Source: Haliclona indistincta (taxonomy: Eukaryota > Porifera > Demospongiae > Haplosclerida > Chalinidae). From it: a DNA stretch of 64,000 nucleotides. The notes beneath the pieces were generated by a model. That model was not told the origin of the DNA, made no database searches, and saw nothing but the letters and a program-made list of their open reading frames with translations. The position numbers and the translations under genes are program-made. Positions 23,223 through 35,236 of this stretch are shown one piece after another. Location: assembly GCA_964017065.1 (NCBI GenBank), contig OZ024789.1:3282657-3346656 (forward strand), written 5' to 3'. Positions within the stretch are counted from its first letter, which is position 1, and each line of letters starts with the position of its first letter.

Positions 23223-24243
23223 CTCGCCTAACGCCTTTACGCGAGCAGTGCCGAGACCAAAACATCCACGAACATTCGTGAAATTCTCCTGGCAGGTGCC
23301 TTTTGAACATTGTTTTTAGCGAAACGGCGATCTAAATTCCGCGAGTTCTCGATCGTGATCCATTGTCAGCTAAGTGTTAGACGCCATTATTGAGATTGCG
23401 CAACACGCACGTGACCAAGCAGTGGCTAGCGCACGTGACCAAGCAGTGGATAGCGCACGTGACCAAGCACTAGCTTGAGTATCGCCATGCCGTATGGATC
23501 ATGGAGAACACATATTTGTCTGGAGTCTTCGAATAACGGCAAGCTGGTGTAGGATCGCCATTCTGCGCTTGCCAGATAATTATAACCGGCGTACAGGTCT
23601 ACAAATAAGTGTGGGCGGGGCTCGTATGCACTGCATGCATGCATGAATGCGTAAGCGAGCTGGTGTGTACCACATAACAAATATTTTTAGCTACAAGTTT
23701 AAAATTGTTAATAATAAAGAAAAGCCATCAGCAACTGGAAAACTAAACCAATGGTAGAAACCATGACAAAGATGACTCAGTACATGCATGATATTGAACT
23801 GCACTTCACTGAAAATGAAAAAAGGACACAAACAAGAAAATAAAAAAGATTTCTATCGAAATCAAAAGGATGTAGGGTTGTGAAATCTACCACTGGTCCA
23901 CAATGTAATCTAACAAGGAACAAGCATGGAATGATAACACGATTGACTTGCTAACAGACCATAGATCCCTACATCAGTGGCTGTACTGACATAAGATCAA
24001 GAATTATTTTGTCACAAGCTGAATCCAATTCAATTTAATGCATATCTGGTGTCAGTCAACAGCAATTAGCTGAATTAGCTATAGCCAACCACAGCAGCCA
24101 CTGATGTAGGGATCTATGGTCTGTTAGCAAGTCAATCGTGTTATCATTCCATATTTGTTCCTTGTTAGATTACATTGTGGACCAGTGGTAGATTTCACAA
24201 CCCTACATCCTTTTGATTTCGATAGAAATCTTTTTTATTTTCT
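22949..24243 (+). mobile_element. Composite foldback element, copy 3
   Basis: It starts TATTAGGGAGACACGGTAG with a perfect terminal palindrome. It carries a short TTTC tract (about 23191-23220) and three GCGCACGTGACCAAGCA units (against two in copies 1 and 2). Foldback arms lie at about 23846-23985 and 24095-24243. Confidence 0.8.
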
Positions 24244-24647
24244 TGTTTATTGTACATGTATTTGCTGGAGGGATCTTTTGCCGTTCTGTGCTATTGGAGT
24301 GCATGGGAATTACTATCTTGCAACTACAACGTAGTTGGTTGTTTATCTCGCCAATAACAGCTAGTCGTTGAGCCATTGCCATCTTGATTTTGCCGTCAAG
24401 CAAGCAGTCCCTGCGACTTTCATAGACTTCCTACAAGTGCCTAACTTTTATTTTGTCGCTATTTTCATCATTGTAGACTTCACTCCAGTTCTATTTCGCA
24501 TCTCATTTACATCTAAGTGGAGTTTCTTTTCCGCCGACTAATTTTCTCATTATATACTAGTGTTCTTGGCGTGTGCTCTTTGTATGTGACAGAATTCCGT
24601 CTAATAGATAGTTAAAATCAGTAGGAATGTACAACAGGAAACATTTT
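24244..24647. other. Intergenic
   Basis: Nothing recognisable is present. The next transporter relic begins abruptly at about 24648. Confidence 0.35.
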
Positions 24648-25212
24648 AGCTCGTAAGCATAATCCAAGCTTGTTGAAGATGATCGGAGCAGGTCTGATCT
24701 TGTGGTTGGCTAGCACAGTAGTATATACAACAGTGACTGGAGTAAAAAACATTTCTGAACAATCATCGTACAACACCACAATGCCTGATACTCCTGAAGT
24801 ATCACTGTACTGGATGCTGGTGATTAAAGTTCTGAATGGAATAGGTGGAGCAGTGACAATGGTTTTTATGTTTGAGTTTACTATGGCTCAGACTCCAAAC
24901 AGAATGAGAGGAATAATGATGGGACTGGTGATAACTATGGGTGGCTGGGCTACAAGTGGCAGTTCTCTTTTTGCTAAAATATTCGATCTGTTCAAAGTCT
25001 CTAAAATATTCAGATTCTACTTCTACCTAGTGCCGACTCCATTGGCAATGCTGACGCTGATAATATTCGTTATTATTGCCAAGCGATACAAGCTGAGAGA
25101 GAGGGAGAGGCACGTCAACATACAGGCCATAGTAGAGGAACATTACGAGAGATACTTTGACCAGGAGGAGGAGTACATGAGAGAAGCTGCTGAGAGATTG
25201 CATAGCAAATAG
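24648..25212 (+). pseudogene. POT/PTR2-family transporter, 3' fragment (A-type)
   Basis: It begins in the middle of the gene at TTTAGCTCGTAAGCATAATCC, with one base missing compared with siblings. It then reads SLLKMIGAGLILWLASTVVYTT, EFTMAQTPNRMRG and KRYKLRERERHVN, ending REAAERLHSK-stop. The first two-thirds of the gene are absent. Its 3' end and flank match the copies at 39899-41484 and 45255-46354 almost exactly. Confidence 0.88.
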
Positions 25213-25855
25213 TTTCTTTATACAGTAGATGGTGACTGCTCCATAACACAACATCATATTAATCATCCCTACATATCGTTGCCGAGAAGCAATGATAATA
25301 ATCTCTCATAAATAATTTAATGCTGTATATAATATGACACTGAAGTGAATCAAGTTTGAAAGTGAAACGTTTACTGCTGTTCTTGTATCAGTACAAGTTT
25401 ACCAACAAATACAGTTATTTTAAGGGCACACCTTGGTCAATGATTTGATGTACTGGCTGTGTACAAAGTAAACCGAACACACTTTTCAACTTATACAACC
25501 AAGTAACTTCCATATCATGAATATAGCCAGTATACAGGAAATCATCTGATATGAAAGAGTTTAACTTATAAAAACTTAAAATATTTTTAGTCAATAATTG
25601 GTATCAACGCAGTTTGTTTATGTACTAGCTATAGGCATACATGGTTTGGATATAAACACTGGGTAATATAGTTTCATTCCAAGCATTATTTTTTCCCTCT
25701 CTGGGTGCATGAACTGGGCTTATGATTGTGGTTTGTAGCAATAGCAATTTGAGAAAGTAACAGTTTATTTTGTACAAACCACAGTACCAAGGAAGTGTAA
25801 GAATATTGTACAGTAGCAACACAATGATGCATTCACTATTTTTTATTCTGCGACT
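25213..25855 (+). promoter_or_regulatory. Duplicated intergenic flank of the A-B pair
   Basis: This stretch is closely matched by 41485-42116 and 46355-47005. It ends with CATTCACTATTTTTTATTCTGCGACT immediately before ATG in all three places. It presumably contains the promoter of the downstream gene (inference). Confidence 0.5.
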
Positions 25856-27427
25856 ATGGCTAGATGCTCCTGCCAGTTTTTGTCTCGAGGCACTGTCTTA
25901 GTGTTGCTCATGAGTGGTCTACTGTATGCTGTACACTGGCTATTAATTTCAACACTATCTCTCATTATTTCTGATCATAACCTCAAGTTGGTATTGGACA
26001 ACTTACGTGTAGCTTGCTGGGTATTGCTACCTGTGACAGGCTGGGTAGCTGAATCATGGCTTGGACGATATCGAGCTATTGTTGTTGGACTGGTCTTGTC
26101 TTCGGTAACTGTTTTAACAACACAAGTTACTTTCGTGATGTTGCAATTTGAATTTACTCCAATTCCAGTACTAGTGCTGATAATACAAATTGTATTTTTG
26201 TCAAGTGGTACAATTGGATTTGGCAGCTTCTATACTATCATGCTACCTTTCACTCTTGATCAAATGATAGGACCATCAGCTGAGCAGCTCAGTGCTGTAG
26301 TTCAGTGGTTCTGTTGGGTTTACAATACCGCAGTTCTATTTGATGATGTGCTTGAGTGTATTTCTTTCACAAACCTGCTTCACTACTTGAATGTTAATGT
26401 TTTTTCAATAATCTTCCTCACTTTAGGCACTCTATGTTTCTCAGCTGTTCTGATAATGGACTGCCTGTACCACAAGTGGCTAGACACTAACAACAAAACT
26501 GGCAATCCCATCAAGCTGATCTTTCAAGTGCTCAACTATGCTCGAAAGAACAAGTGCCCTCGACTTCGCAGTGCATTGACATACATTGATGAGGAACACC
26601 CTTCACGTCTTGACTTTGGGAAGCACAAGTTTGGAGGACCATTCACAGAAGAAGAGGTGGAGGATGTCAAGACAATCTTCCGTCTCATACCAGTATTATT
26701 GTCAGGTTTTGGAGTAGCTTTCTTATGTGAGTTGGGACTCAGTCAATTGTCAGTTAGCAAACACACTATCAAATGTGTGTCTAGTAAAGAAGAACATATT
26801 GTTATCTGCTTGGCTACATTTATTTTGATCCCTGTCTACCGCTTCATTGTGTATCCTTTAGCTCGTAAGCATCTTCCAAGCTTGTTGAAGATGATCGGAG
26901 CAGGTCTGATCTTGTGGTTGGCTAGCACAGTAGTATATACAACAGTGACTGGAGTAAAAAAATTTTCAGAACAATCATCGTACAACATCACAATGCCTGA
27001 TACTCCTGAAGTATCACTGTACTTGATGCTGGTGATTAAAGTTCTGAATGGAATAGGTGGAGCAGTGACAATGGTTTTTGCATTTGAGTTTACTATGGCT
27101 CAGACTCCAAACAGAATGAGAGGAATAATGATGGGACTAGTGATAGCTATGGTTGGCTGGGCTACAAATGGTAGTTCTCTTTTTGCTAAAATATTCGATC
27201 TGTTCAAAGTCTCTAAAATATTCAGATTCTACTTCTACCTAGTGCCGACTCCATTGGCAATGCTGACGCTGATAATATTCGTTATTATTGCCAAGCGATA
27301 CAAGCTGAGAGAGAGGGAGAGGCACGTCAACATACAGGCCATAGCGGAGGAACATCATGAGAGATACTTAGACCAGGAGGAGGAGTACTTGAGAGAAATA
27401 GCTGTGATGTTGGCTGAGAACTCTTAA
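25856..27427 (+). CDS. POT/PTR2-family transporter 5, intact
   Basis: The product is 523 residues in one exon, starting MARCSCQFLSRGTVLVLLMSG. The POT signature GWVAESWLGRYRAIVVG is at about residues 62-78. MLPFTLDQMIGPSAEQLS follows helix 4. The cytosolic loop HKWLDTNNKTGNP to GGPFTEEEVEDVK spans about 212-282. EFTMAQTPNRMRG lies before helix 11, and the charged tail KRYKLRERERHVN ends AVMLAENS. ExxER is missing from helix 1. Helices 2-3 and the extracytosolic segments differ from the sisters much more than the loop does. It lies downstream of an A-type relic, and 116 bases beyond its stop is the relic of a minus-strand transporter. Confidence 0.9.
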   Translation: MARCSCQFLSRGTVLVLLMSGLLYAVHWLLISTLSLIISDHNLKLVLDNLRVACWVLLPVTGWVAESWLGRYRAIVVGLVLSSVTVLTTQVTFVMLQFEFTPIPVLVLIIQIVFLSSGTIGFGSFYTIMLPFTLDQMIGPSAEQLSAVVQWFCWVYNTAVLFDDVLECISFTNLLHYLNVNVFSIIFLTLGTLCFSAVLIMDCLYHKWLDTNNKTGNPIKLIFQVLNYARKNKCPRLRSALTYIDEEHPSRLDFGKHKFGGPFTEEEVEDVKTIFRLIPVLLSGFGVAFLCELGLSQLSVSKHTIKCVSSKEEHIVICLATFILIPVYRFIVYPLARKHLPSLLKMIGAGLILWLASTVVYTTVTGVKKFSEQSSYNITMPDTPEVSLYLMLVIKVLNGIGGAVTMVFAFEFTMAQTPNRMRGIMMGLVIAMVGWATNGSSLFAKIFDLFKVSKIFRFYFYLVPTPLAMLTLIIFVIIAKRYKLRERERHVNIQAIAEEHHERYLDQEEEYLREIAVMLAENS

Positions 27428-27542
27428 TTTAATGAACCCTTTCATATAGTTCATTTACTGATATAAACACAGTATTTTTGAGTAATATGCTAGTACAAAA
27501 CTTAATTATGTTATGACTTTTACAGGTTCTGCTCAAATGTTC

Positions 27543-27632
27543 CTAGTCACTGCTGCATGAAGTGTCTTCACTAGGAGATTCTGAACTAATTGTGTCTCTG
27601 TACTGTGGGTTTTCATACAAAATTCCTAGTTC
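27543..27632 (-). pseudogene. 3'-end relic of the divergent minus-strand transporter
   Basis: On the minus strand this reads ENPQYRDTISSESPSEDTSCSSD-stop, matching the C-terminus of the minus-strand gene at 32431-33990 (ENPQYRDRISSESSSEDTSC). The block 'plus transporter then convergent minus transporter' therefore exists twice, once at 25856-27632 with only the tail of the minus gene left, and once at 30829-33990. Nothing of the rest of the minus gene is seen here because the composite element follows. Confidence 0.8.
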
Positions 27633-27784
27633 CAGTGCCATGCATAAACAAAAGCGCAGTACAGCTCCTCATCCTGTGGTAGTATAGAGCACACATTTAC
27701 CAATGACATACAGAAAGTGGGAACAACGTATATATACTGTGTATTACATGACTGTATTGTGCAGGTCCACACATTATCTATGTA

Positions 27785-29062
27785 CAAGAAAATTAAAAAG
27801 ATTTCTATCGAAATCAATAGGATGTAGGGTTGTGAAATCTACCACTGGTCCACAATGTAAACTAACAAGCTTAAGGAACAAGCATGGAATGGTAACACGA
27901 TTGACTTGCTAACAGACCATAGATCCCTACATCAGTGGCTGCTGTGGTTGACTATAGCTAATATAGCTATAGTTGCTGTTGACTGACACCAGATGTGCAT
28001 TCAGCTTGTGACAAAATATTGATCTTATGTACAGCCACTGATGTAGGGATCTATGGTCTGTTAGCAAGTCAATCGTGTTACCATTCCATGCTTGTTCCTT
28101 AAGCTTGTTAGTTTACATTGTGGACCAGTGGTAGATTTCACAACCCTACATCCTATTGATTTCGATAGAAATCTTTTTAATTTTCTTGTTTGTGTCCTTT
28201 TTTTCTTTTTCAGTGAAATGCAGTTCAATATCATGCAAGTACCGAGCCGTCTTTGTTTCCACCATTGGTTTAGTTTTCCTGTTGTTGATGGCTTATCTTT
28301 ATTATTAACTATTTTAAACTTGTAACTAAAAATAATTGTTATGCTGTACATATCAGTTCGCCTACGCATGCATGCATGCATGCAGTGCATGTGAGCCCCG
28401 CCCACACTTGTTTGTAGACCTGTACGGCGGTTATAATTATCTGGCAAGTGCAGAATGGTGATCCTATACGAGCTTACCGTTCTTCGAAGACTCCAGACAG
28501 ATTATGTGTTGTCCGTGAACCATACGGCGCGACGATACTAAAGCTAGTGCTTGGTCACGTGCGCTAACCAATGCTTGCATGGTCACGTGCGTATTGCGCA
28601 ATCACAATAATGGCGTCTATCACTTAGCTGACAATGGATCACGATTGAGAAATCGCGGAATTTATATCGCCGTTACGCTAAAAACAAAGTTCAAAAGGCA
28701 CCTGCCAGGAGAATTTCACGACTTTTCGTGGGTGTTTTGGTCTCGGCACTGCTCGCGTAAAGGCGCTAGGCGCGCTGAAGAAAGAAAGAAAGAAAGAAAG
28801 AAGAAGAAGAAGGAAGAAAACGAAGATGACGAAACTCGATTTTCACCGTTTCTAGGTTCGTCACTTTAGTAACAGTGTAGAGCGCTCTCCTTGCTACTGT
28901 AAGATGGGGCAACGCCAGATAGCAGATCTAAGTGTCCTTGGACGTATACAATTCACCACCTGGCGAAATATCAGCGTTTGAACGCTAATACATTGTATGT
29001 AGCCGCCATCTTGTTTTCTCGTTCAACCCTACATAGGGAGACACTACCGTGTCTCCCTAATA
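27785..29062 (-). mobile_element. Composite foldback element, copy 4 (reverse)
   Basis: This is the reverse orientation of the other copies. Foldback arms come first (about 27785-27935 and 28030-28190). The reversed GGTCACGTGCG units and GAAAGAAAGAAAG tract follow, and the CTCCCTAATAG terminus is at the right end. It sits about 290 bases from copy 5 in opposite orientation. Confidence 0.8.
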
Positions 29063-29353
29063 GTTCTATAGCTCTATAGCTATACCTGGTATTGTTGCAC
29101 GAGTGTTTGTCACATGTTGCAAATATTTTGCATCCCGGCTGAAACCACCTGAAAAGCTGTTTGTCTATTGACAATCATTGCATTATGCTAGAGCGAACAA
29201 CAGTAATTGAGCACAATTATAGTGAGTGCACAATATAGAATGAGGTGATAACACATTACTGAGCAATACGACATTAATTTCCATACATTGGTGTGCATAT
29301 CTATATAAGTGCAAGCAATAGCAATATTATTGTGCTGTGATTATCTTTAACTA

Positions 29354-30502
29354 TATTAGGGAGGCACGGTAGTGACTCCCTATGTAGGGATGAACGAGAA
29401 AAGAAGATGGCGGCTACATACAATGTATTAGCGTTCAAACGCTGATATTTCGCCTGGTGATGAATTGTATACGTCCAAAGAAACTTAGATCTGCTCTCTC
29501 GCGTTGCCCCATCTTACAGTAGCAAGGAGATTGCTCGATATTGTTACTAAAGTGACGAACCTGGAAACGGTGAAAATCGACTTTCGTCATCTTAGTTTTC
29601 TTTCTTTCTTTCTTCAACTCGCCTAGCGCCTGTACGCGAGCAGTGTCGAGACCAAAACACCCACGAACAGTCGTGAAATTCTCCTGGCATGTGCCTTTTG
29701 AACTTAGTTTTTAGCGAAACGACGATATACATTTGACGAGCTCACGATCACGAACAGTTGTCAGCTAAGTGTTTGACGCCATTATTGTGATTACGTAATA
29801 CGCACGTGACCAAACACACTTGTAGAGTATCGCCGTATGGAGAGCGCATATTGGCGTCTTGAGTCTTCGAAGAACAACTCACAGAGTAAGCTCGTGTAGT
29901 ATCATCGTTCTGCTGCATGCCAGATAGTATCACAGCCATACAGAAATCTCTAAACCAGAGTGGGCGGGGCTCGTATGCAGTGCAATCCTGCAGCATGCAA
30001 CAACAGCAAACCAAACCAATGGTGGAATCAAAGAGATACGTTATCCTACCGATTTCAAACAGCATCAAAAATTTGAAACTCACTGAAAAGAAAAAAGGCC
30101 ACAAACAAGAAAATAAAAAGATTTCTAATGAAATCAAAAGGATGTAGGGATAAAGAAATCTGCTACTGGTCCACAATGTAAACCAACAAGAAGCAAGCAT
30201 GGAATGGTAACACGATTGACTTGCTAACAGACCATAGATCCCTACATCAGTGGCTGACTGACTACAGCAGTTCTGCTAGTTGCTATTGACTGACAACTGA
30301 CATGCATTGAATTGACAAAATAATTATAGTATAGTCAAAATGTTATGTGTACAGCCACTGATGTAGGGATCTATGGTCTGTTAGCAAGTCAATCGTGTTA
30401 CCATTCCATGCTTGCTTCTTGTTGGTTTACATTGTGGACCAGTAGCAGATTTCTTTATCCCTACATCCTTTTGATTTCATTAGAAATCTTTTTATTTTCT
30501 TT
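29354..30502 (+). mobile_element. Composite foldback element, copy 5
   Basis: It starts TATTAGGGAGGCACGGTAG with AGATGGCGGC following. The TTTC tract is short. The foldback arms are at about 30110-30260 and 30350-30502. Only one CGCACGTGACCAA unit remains, and the middle is more diverged than in other copies. Confidence 0.8.
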
Positions 30503-30828
30503 AGTGCTAACAGCTATAACATGACAAGATTATTGTTTTGATTATCATTGAAAGAGTAACCCTCGCGCATGCGCCTAGGATTAATGATATGTAGATGTGC
30601 TGTATTGCATTACGTGATGGGTGCTACACTCTTTGACACTACAACAACCTAGAGCTTGTTGCATGTAAACCAGATGGTGTTGCTTAGTACACTTTTTTCT
30701 ACATGCACACACTGACACACCTGAACAGTCAGCTATTATTTGTTGTGAAGAATGTATGGTATGATGTAAAACAACATAAATACAGAAAACAAAACTCACA
30801 TTGTCATTATTGAGTGCAAGTCTAAACC
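30503..30828. other. Intergenic with a hairpin remnant
   Basis: At 30556-30583, TAACCCTCGCGCATGCGCCTAGGATTA resembles the right-end hairpin of the 550-base element. Otherwise this is the 5' flank of transporter 6. Confidence 0.4.
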
Positions 30829-32289
30829 ATGGCTAGGCACCATTGCCAATCTTTTTCTCGAGGCACTACCTTGGTGCTGCTCATGAGTGGTCTACTGTAT
30901 GCTGTACACCGATTTGTGTACTCAGCTATTTCTCACATTCTTCCTCATAATCTCAAGTTTGCACTAGAGTACGTAGAAATGGCTCTCTTTGTGTTTCTAC
31001 CTGTGACAGGCTGGCTAGCTGAGTCATGGCTTGGACGATATCGAGCTATTGTTGTTGGACTGGTCTTGTCTTCAGTAACTATTCTAGCACTACAAGCTGT
31101 TTTCGTGATGCTGCATTTTGATTGGACTCCAATTTCAGCGTTAGTACTGATTGTTTTGGGCTTATTAATATCAACTTTTGGCATTGGCAGCTTCTATACA
31201 ATTACACTACCGTTTGCTCTTGACCAAATGATAGGAGCATCAGCTGAGCAGCTCAGTTCTGTAGTACAGTGGTACTGTTGGGTGTTCTTTTTAGGGCTAC
31301 TGATAAAACACATATACTTGAGTGCATTCCGATCCCAATCCAGTTCCATTACCTGGACATTCTTCCAGTGATCTTCCTCACTTTAGGCACTCTATGTTTC
31401 TCAGCTGTTCTGATAATGGACTGCCTGTACCACAAGTGGCTAGACACTAACAACAAAACTGGCAATCCCATCAAGCTGATCTTTCAAGTGCTCAACTATG
31501 CTCGAAAGAACAAGTGCCCTCGACTTCGCAGTGCATTGACATACATTGATGAGGAACACCCTTCACGTCTTGACTTTGGGAAGCACAAGTTTGGAGGACC
31601 ATTCACTGAAGAAGAGGTGGAGGATGTCAAGACAATCTTTCGTCTTATACCAATTCTACTGCCAATGTCTGGAGTGTTCTTTTTCGGTGAATTAGAATTT
31701 AGTAAAATTCCTTTGTCCAAAAACTGTCATTCCATTTTTGAACATTATGCTATTAGTACCACAGTCTCTGTTCTGATTCCAGTCTACCGCTTCATTGTGT
31801 ATCCTTTTGTTCATAAGCATATTCCAAGCTTATTGAAGATGATAGGTGCAGGTCTGGTTTTGTGTATTGTTAGCACAGTAATGTACACAGTCGTGACTGG
31901 TGTTCAACATTTTTCAGAACAATCACACAACATCACAATGGCTGATACTCCTCAAGTGCCACTGTACTGGATACTAATTATGGAATACTTGAATGGAATA
32001 GGTTCAGCACTGGCCATGATTTTTGGGACCGAATTTGTCATGGCTCAGACTCCAAACAGAATGAGAGGAATAATGATGGGACTGGTGATAGCTATGGTTG
32101 GATGGACCAGACATGGTGGTAATTACACTATTACTAGAGGATTCCATACTTGCCAAGCGATACAAGCTGAGAAAGAGGGAGAGGCACGTCAACATACAGG
32201 CCATAGTGGAGGAACATTACGAAAGATACTTAGACCAGGAGGAGGAGTACATGAAAGAAATAGCTGTGATGCTGGCTGGCAACTCTTAA
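30829..32289 (+). pseudogene. POT/PTR2-family transporter 6, two lesions
   Basis: It starts MARHHCQSFSRGTTLVLLMSG with an intact signature (GWLAESWLGRYRAIVVG). At about 31312-31316 two extra bases (CACATATACTTGAG against CACATACTCGAG in sister copies) shift the frame. The remainder, ILECIPIPIQFHYLDILP onward, is open in the second frame. Near 32130-32150 about 70-80 bases coding the last helix are gone, and the frame changes again before AKRYKLRKRERHVN. It ends AVMLAGNS-stop at 32289, like transporter 5. With two lesions it is a convincing pseudogene. Confidence 0.88.
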
Positions 32290-32430
32290 TCTAATCAACC
32301 CTTTCATAATTCATTTACTGATTTAAACATTTTCAGCATTTTAAAGTAATAATTGCAACAAACATTTTATGTAACATCAATTATGTTATGACTTTTACAG
32401 TTTCTGCATTAAATTTTAAAGCAAACTTTC

Positions 32431-33990
32431 CTAGTCAGTGCTGCATGAAGTGTCTTCACTAGAAGATTCTGAACTAATTCTGTCTCTGTACTGTGGGTTT
32501 TCACGCAAAAATTCTTCCTGTTGATCCATGTACCTCTCATAGTGTTCCTCTACTATGACATGTAAGTTGATCACTCTGTTCCTCTCTCGTAACTTGTAGC
32601 ATTTAGAGAGTACATCAACTATCACAAAAAGTAATGCAAACAGCACCACTGTTGACACATCATAACACACAGTGAATGATATGTGCTTTGCCCACTCTGA
32701 TACAATAAGTGTAGTTAGGCTAGACAAGGCAAACATTAAGCCAATTCCAAGGCCTTTCATCTTCTCCGGTATTTGTGCAATCAAGAATATAAGAAAAACA
32801 ACACTAAAAATTGTCCTTCCTGTGCCATAAACAAGGAATGGAGCCAGCTTCCAATACCATGGGATATAGTAATCAGGCCACATAGCTGCTCTTGCATGGT
32901 GGCACTTCGATGCAGGAAAGATATCTGTGTGTGTCATTAGACACAATGACTCCCCATATGCCTGGCATCACTAGCATTGTGTATCCAACTAGATACAACA
33001 GCAAACCAGCAGTAATGCAGTTCAGCATGTTAGGAAAATATTTTTGAAAGCAAGGGTTTATCAAGAATTGATGAATTGGAACAAGCAGTATAGGAAACAG
33101 CCATGACTTCATTCCAATATTTAATACAATATCTCGGTACTCAAGGTCGATCACTAGGCTAATGGGACTCATATTAGCAATACCTGCAGCAATACTTAAG
33201 CATATCAACAAAGGGAGTAATCTCAGAACTAGTTTGACGTCCTCTACCTCCTGTTCGATAAAGGGTCCGCCAAACTTAGTCTTGCCAAAGTCTATTCGTG
33301 CAGGTTGTTCCTCATCGATATAGGTGAAGGCACTGCGTCTCTCAGGGTATCTGTGCTTCCTAGTGTAGTTGAGTACCTGTATGATGAGCTTGATGGGGTT
33401 AGTGACCTTATGAGTCCTGTCCAACCACTGCTGACACATGCAATCACTTACAATAATTGCAGCAAGGAAAATTGCGAAAATACCAGCAACTCCTACACCA
33501 ATAACATTGATGTAGGGAACTAAAGCCATATAAGCAATCGTAAAAGACAATCCAAATCCAAAATTTTTTGCCCAGACATACCAACATATTAGTGAACTAA
33601 GCTCATCTGTTGAGGAGCCAATCATCTGATCAGTAAAGAAAGGAATAATAGCAACTGTGAAAGCAGCATTTCCAAAAGTCACTAGCACAATTGCCAGTGA
33701 AAAAAGCCATTCGCTTAGAGTAGAAACACCTCCAGTAAATAATGCAAAGAAGAAAAATATGCTTCCAGAAAATGAGACTATTGAACCAAATTTGATAGTT
33801 TTATATCGTCCAATTTTAACGTCAGCAAGCCAACCAATGAAAGGAGCAAAAACTCCTGAAAAGAATTCCGATCCAGTTGTAACCCATGGTGAAGTGAAAT
33901 GCAAAATGGCTGCACAAGACAGTAATAGACTACTAGAGAAAGAAAACAATGCCTGCCACACAAGTAAAAGCAATAATTCCTTCCTACAGC
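32431..33990 (-). pseudogene. Divergent POT/PTR2-family transporter 7, minus strand, frameshifted
   Basis: Reading leftward, SCCRKELLLLLVWQALFSF leads into helix 1. GWLADVKIGRYKTIKFG follows, a better match to the POT signature (D present), then FFTDQMIGSSTDELSS and the loop FGGPFIEQEVEDVK. At about 32900-32930 the frame changes, and coding continues MWPDYYIPWYWKL through QIPEKMKG and CYKLRERNRVINL to a serine-rich end SESSSEDTSCSTD. No ATG is seen before about 33990. TGCTGTAG just upstream looks like a splice acceptor, so a 5' exon may exist. It is the only member on this strand and is clearly older than the rest. A single indel separates it from being intact, so an assembly or sequencing error is possible. 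Confidence 0.75.
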
Positions 33991-35236
33991 ATGAACGAAA
34001 GGATCAATCCCAGTGCTTGTAACAAGACAATGATGGTTTTCGAAAATCCATGATACAATTAATGATGAATGCCTTCAGAAGCACTGCATTTAGCGCATAA
34101 AACAACACTGTGTAAGTTTTTTACCTTGTACATAATACATGGGTTTGTTAAATGTGTACAATACTAAAAAAGAACTGAGAATAAATTATTTAAACACTGG
34201 CTATTATCACAGGTCCCCAAGGACTAAGCATCTGCCAAAAACCAAACTTGAAACGAACAATGTTACCAATACGGCTGCAGCATGACACTGCCATAGTTTG
34301 TCCACTTTCAGCTTAGAGCAAATTCTAGTTTGGTAGCTAGAAAGTAAACCTACTATAGCATTCCTTATGCTACAATCTGATTGGTCTGTTGGAGAAAAAA
34401 ATTATTTTCTGCAACAGCTCTTACTGTTTAAAGAACTCATATTTTTCCTCTGGAAGTTATCAATGACCATAATCATTTCATAGATTCACTAAGCTATTAA
34501 ATACTACAGTGTAATCGATTATACACTCCTAGTACATATCGTTGTTCAGAATTACAATAATTTATAACTAAAATTCATTTCGTATACACCACAAATGTGC
34601 GTAGTATCAGTGTTTGTATATTGATGGCAGACATCAGAAAATAGTAAGTATACATATCAACCAAAATACAGTCTCTTGCTCTCCACCATTGACCCGGAAG
34701 AGCATACAGCAACCAATCACTACAACGAACATGAGATACTGCGAGATCACTGAGACACTCACACCTAAGCACAAGTTAAATCTTTAGTTACTGAGCAAAA
34801 ATGTCATATGTTCTAAGTTTCTGCTACATGCAGTATGCTAATTGTCCGACTACCATTGTTTTGAGGTTTGCTAGTGCAACTAATCATTGCATACAAAGAA
34901 ACACACACTAAAATACTGTTACTAAACACGTATGCACCTGTACTGTGAAATATCTTTGTTATTGTCAATTTAGCAATGAATTTGTAATCATGCTTGGGTT
35001 GTCGCGTCCAGTCGACTTCTGACCATAAGAAATTGAGTGAGACTGTCTTGTCAATCAGCAGCTATAAAAGAGGGCAAGACTATAAGTTGAAAAACCCAGT
35101 AGCAGTGATTATACATTTATATCCTAGCTGTTTGGTTCACTCACTTCACTGACTTACTGCGGTGGACATCAATCGGCATCGACATGGGCGTGATAGTAAA
35201 CACGTGGAGAGGTGGGCGTTACCTTAAGTCTTCATC
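33991..35236. other. Intergenic between divergent genes
   Basis: This 1.2-kb stretch lies between the minus-strand transporter and TRMU. No gene is supported. It could hold promoters for both, and an unplaced first exon of the minus-strand gene. Confidence 0.4.

Noticed and set aside
23846..24243. CRISPR-like repeats in the composite elements
   Set aside because: Repeats are two inverted arms, not regularly spaced direct repeats.
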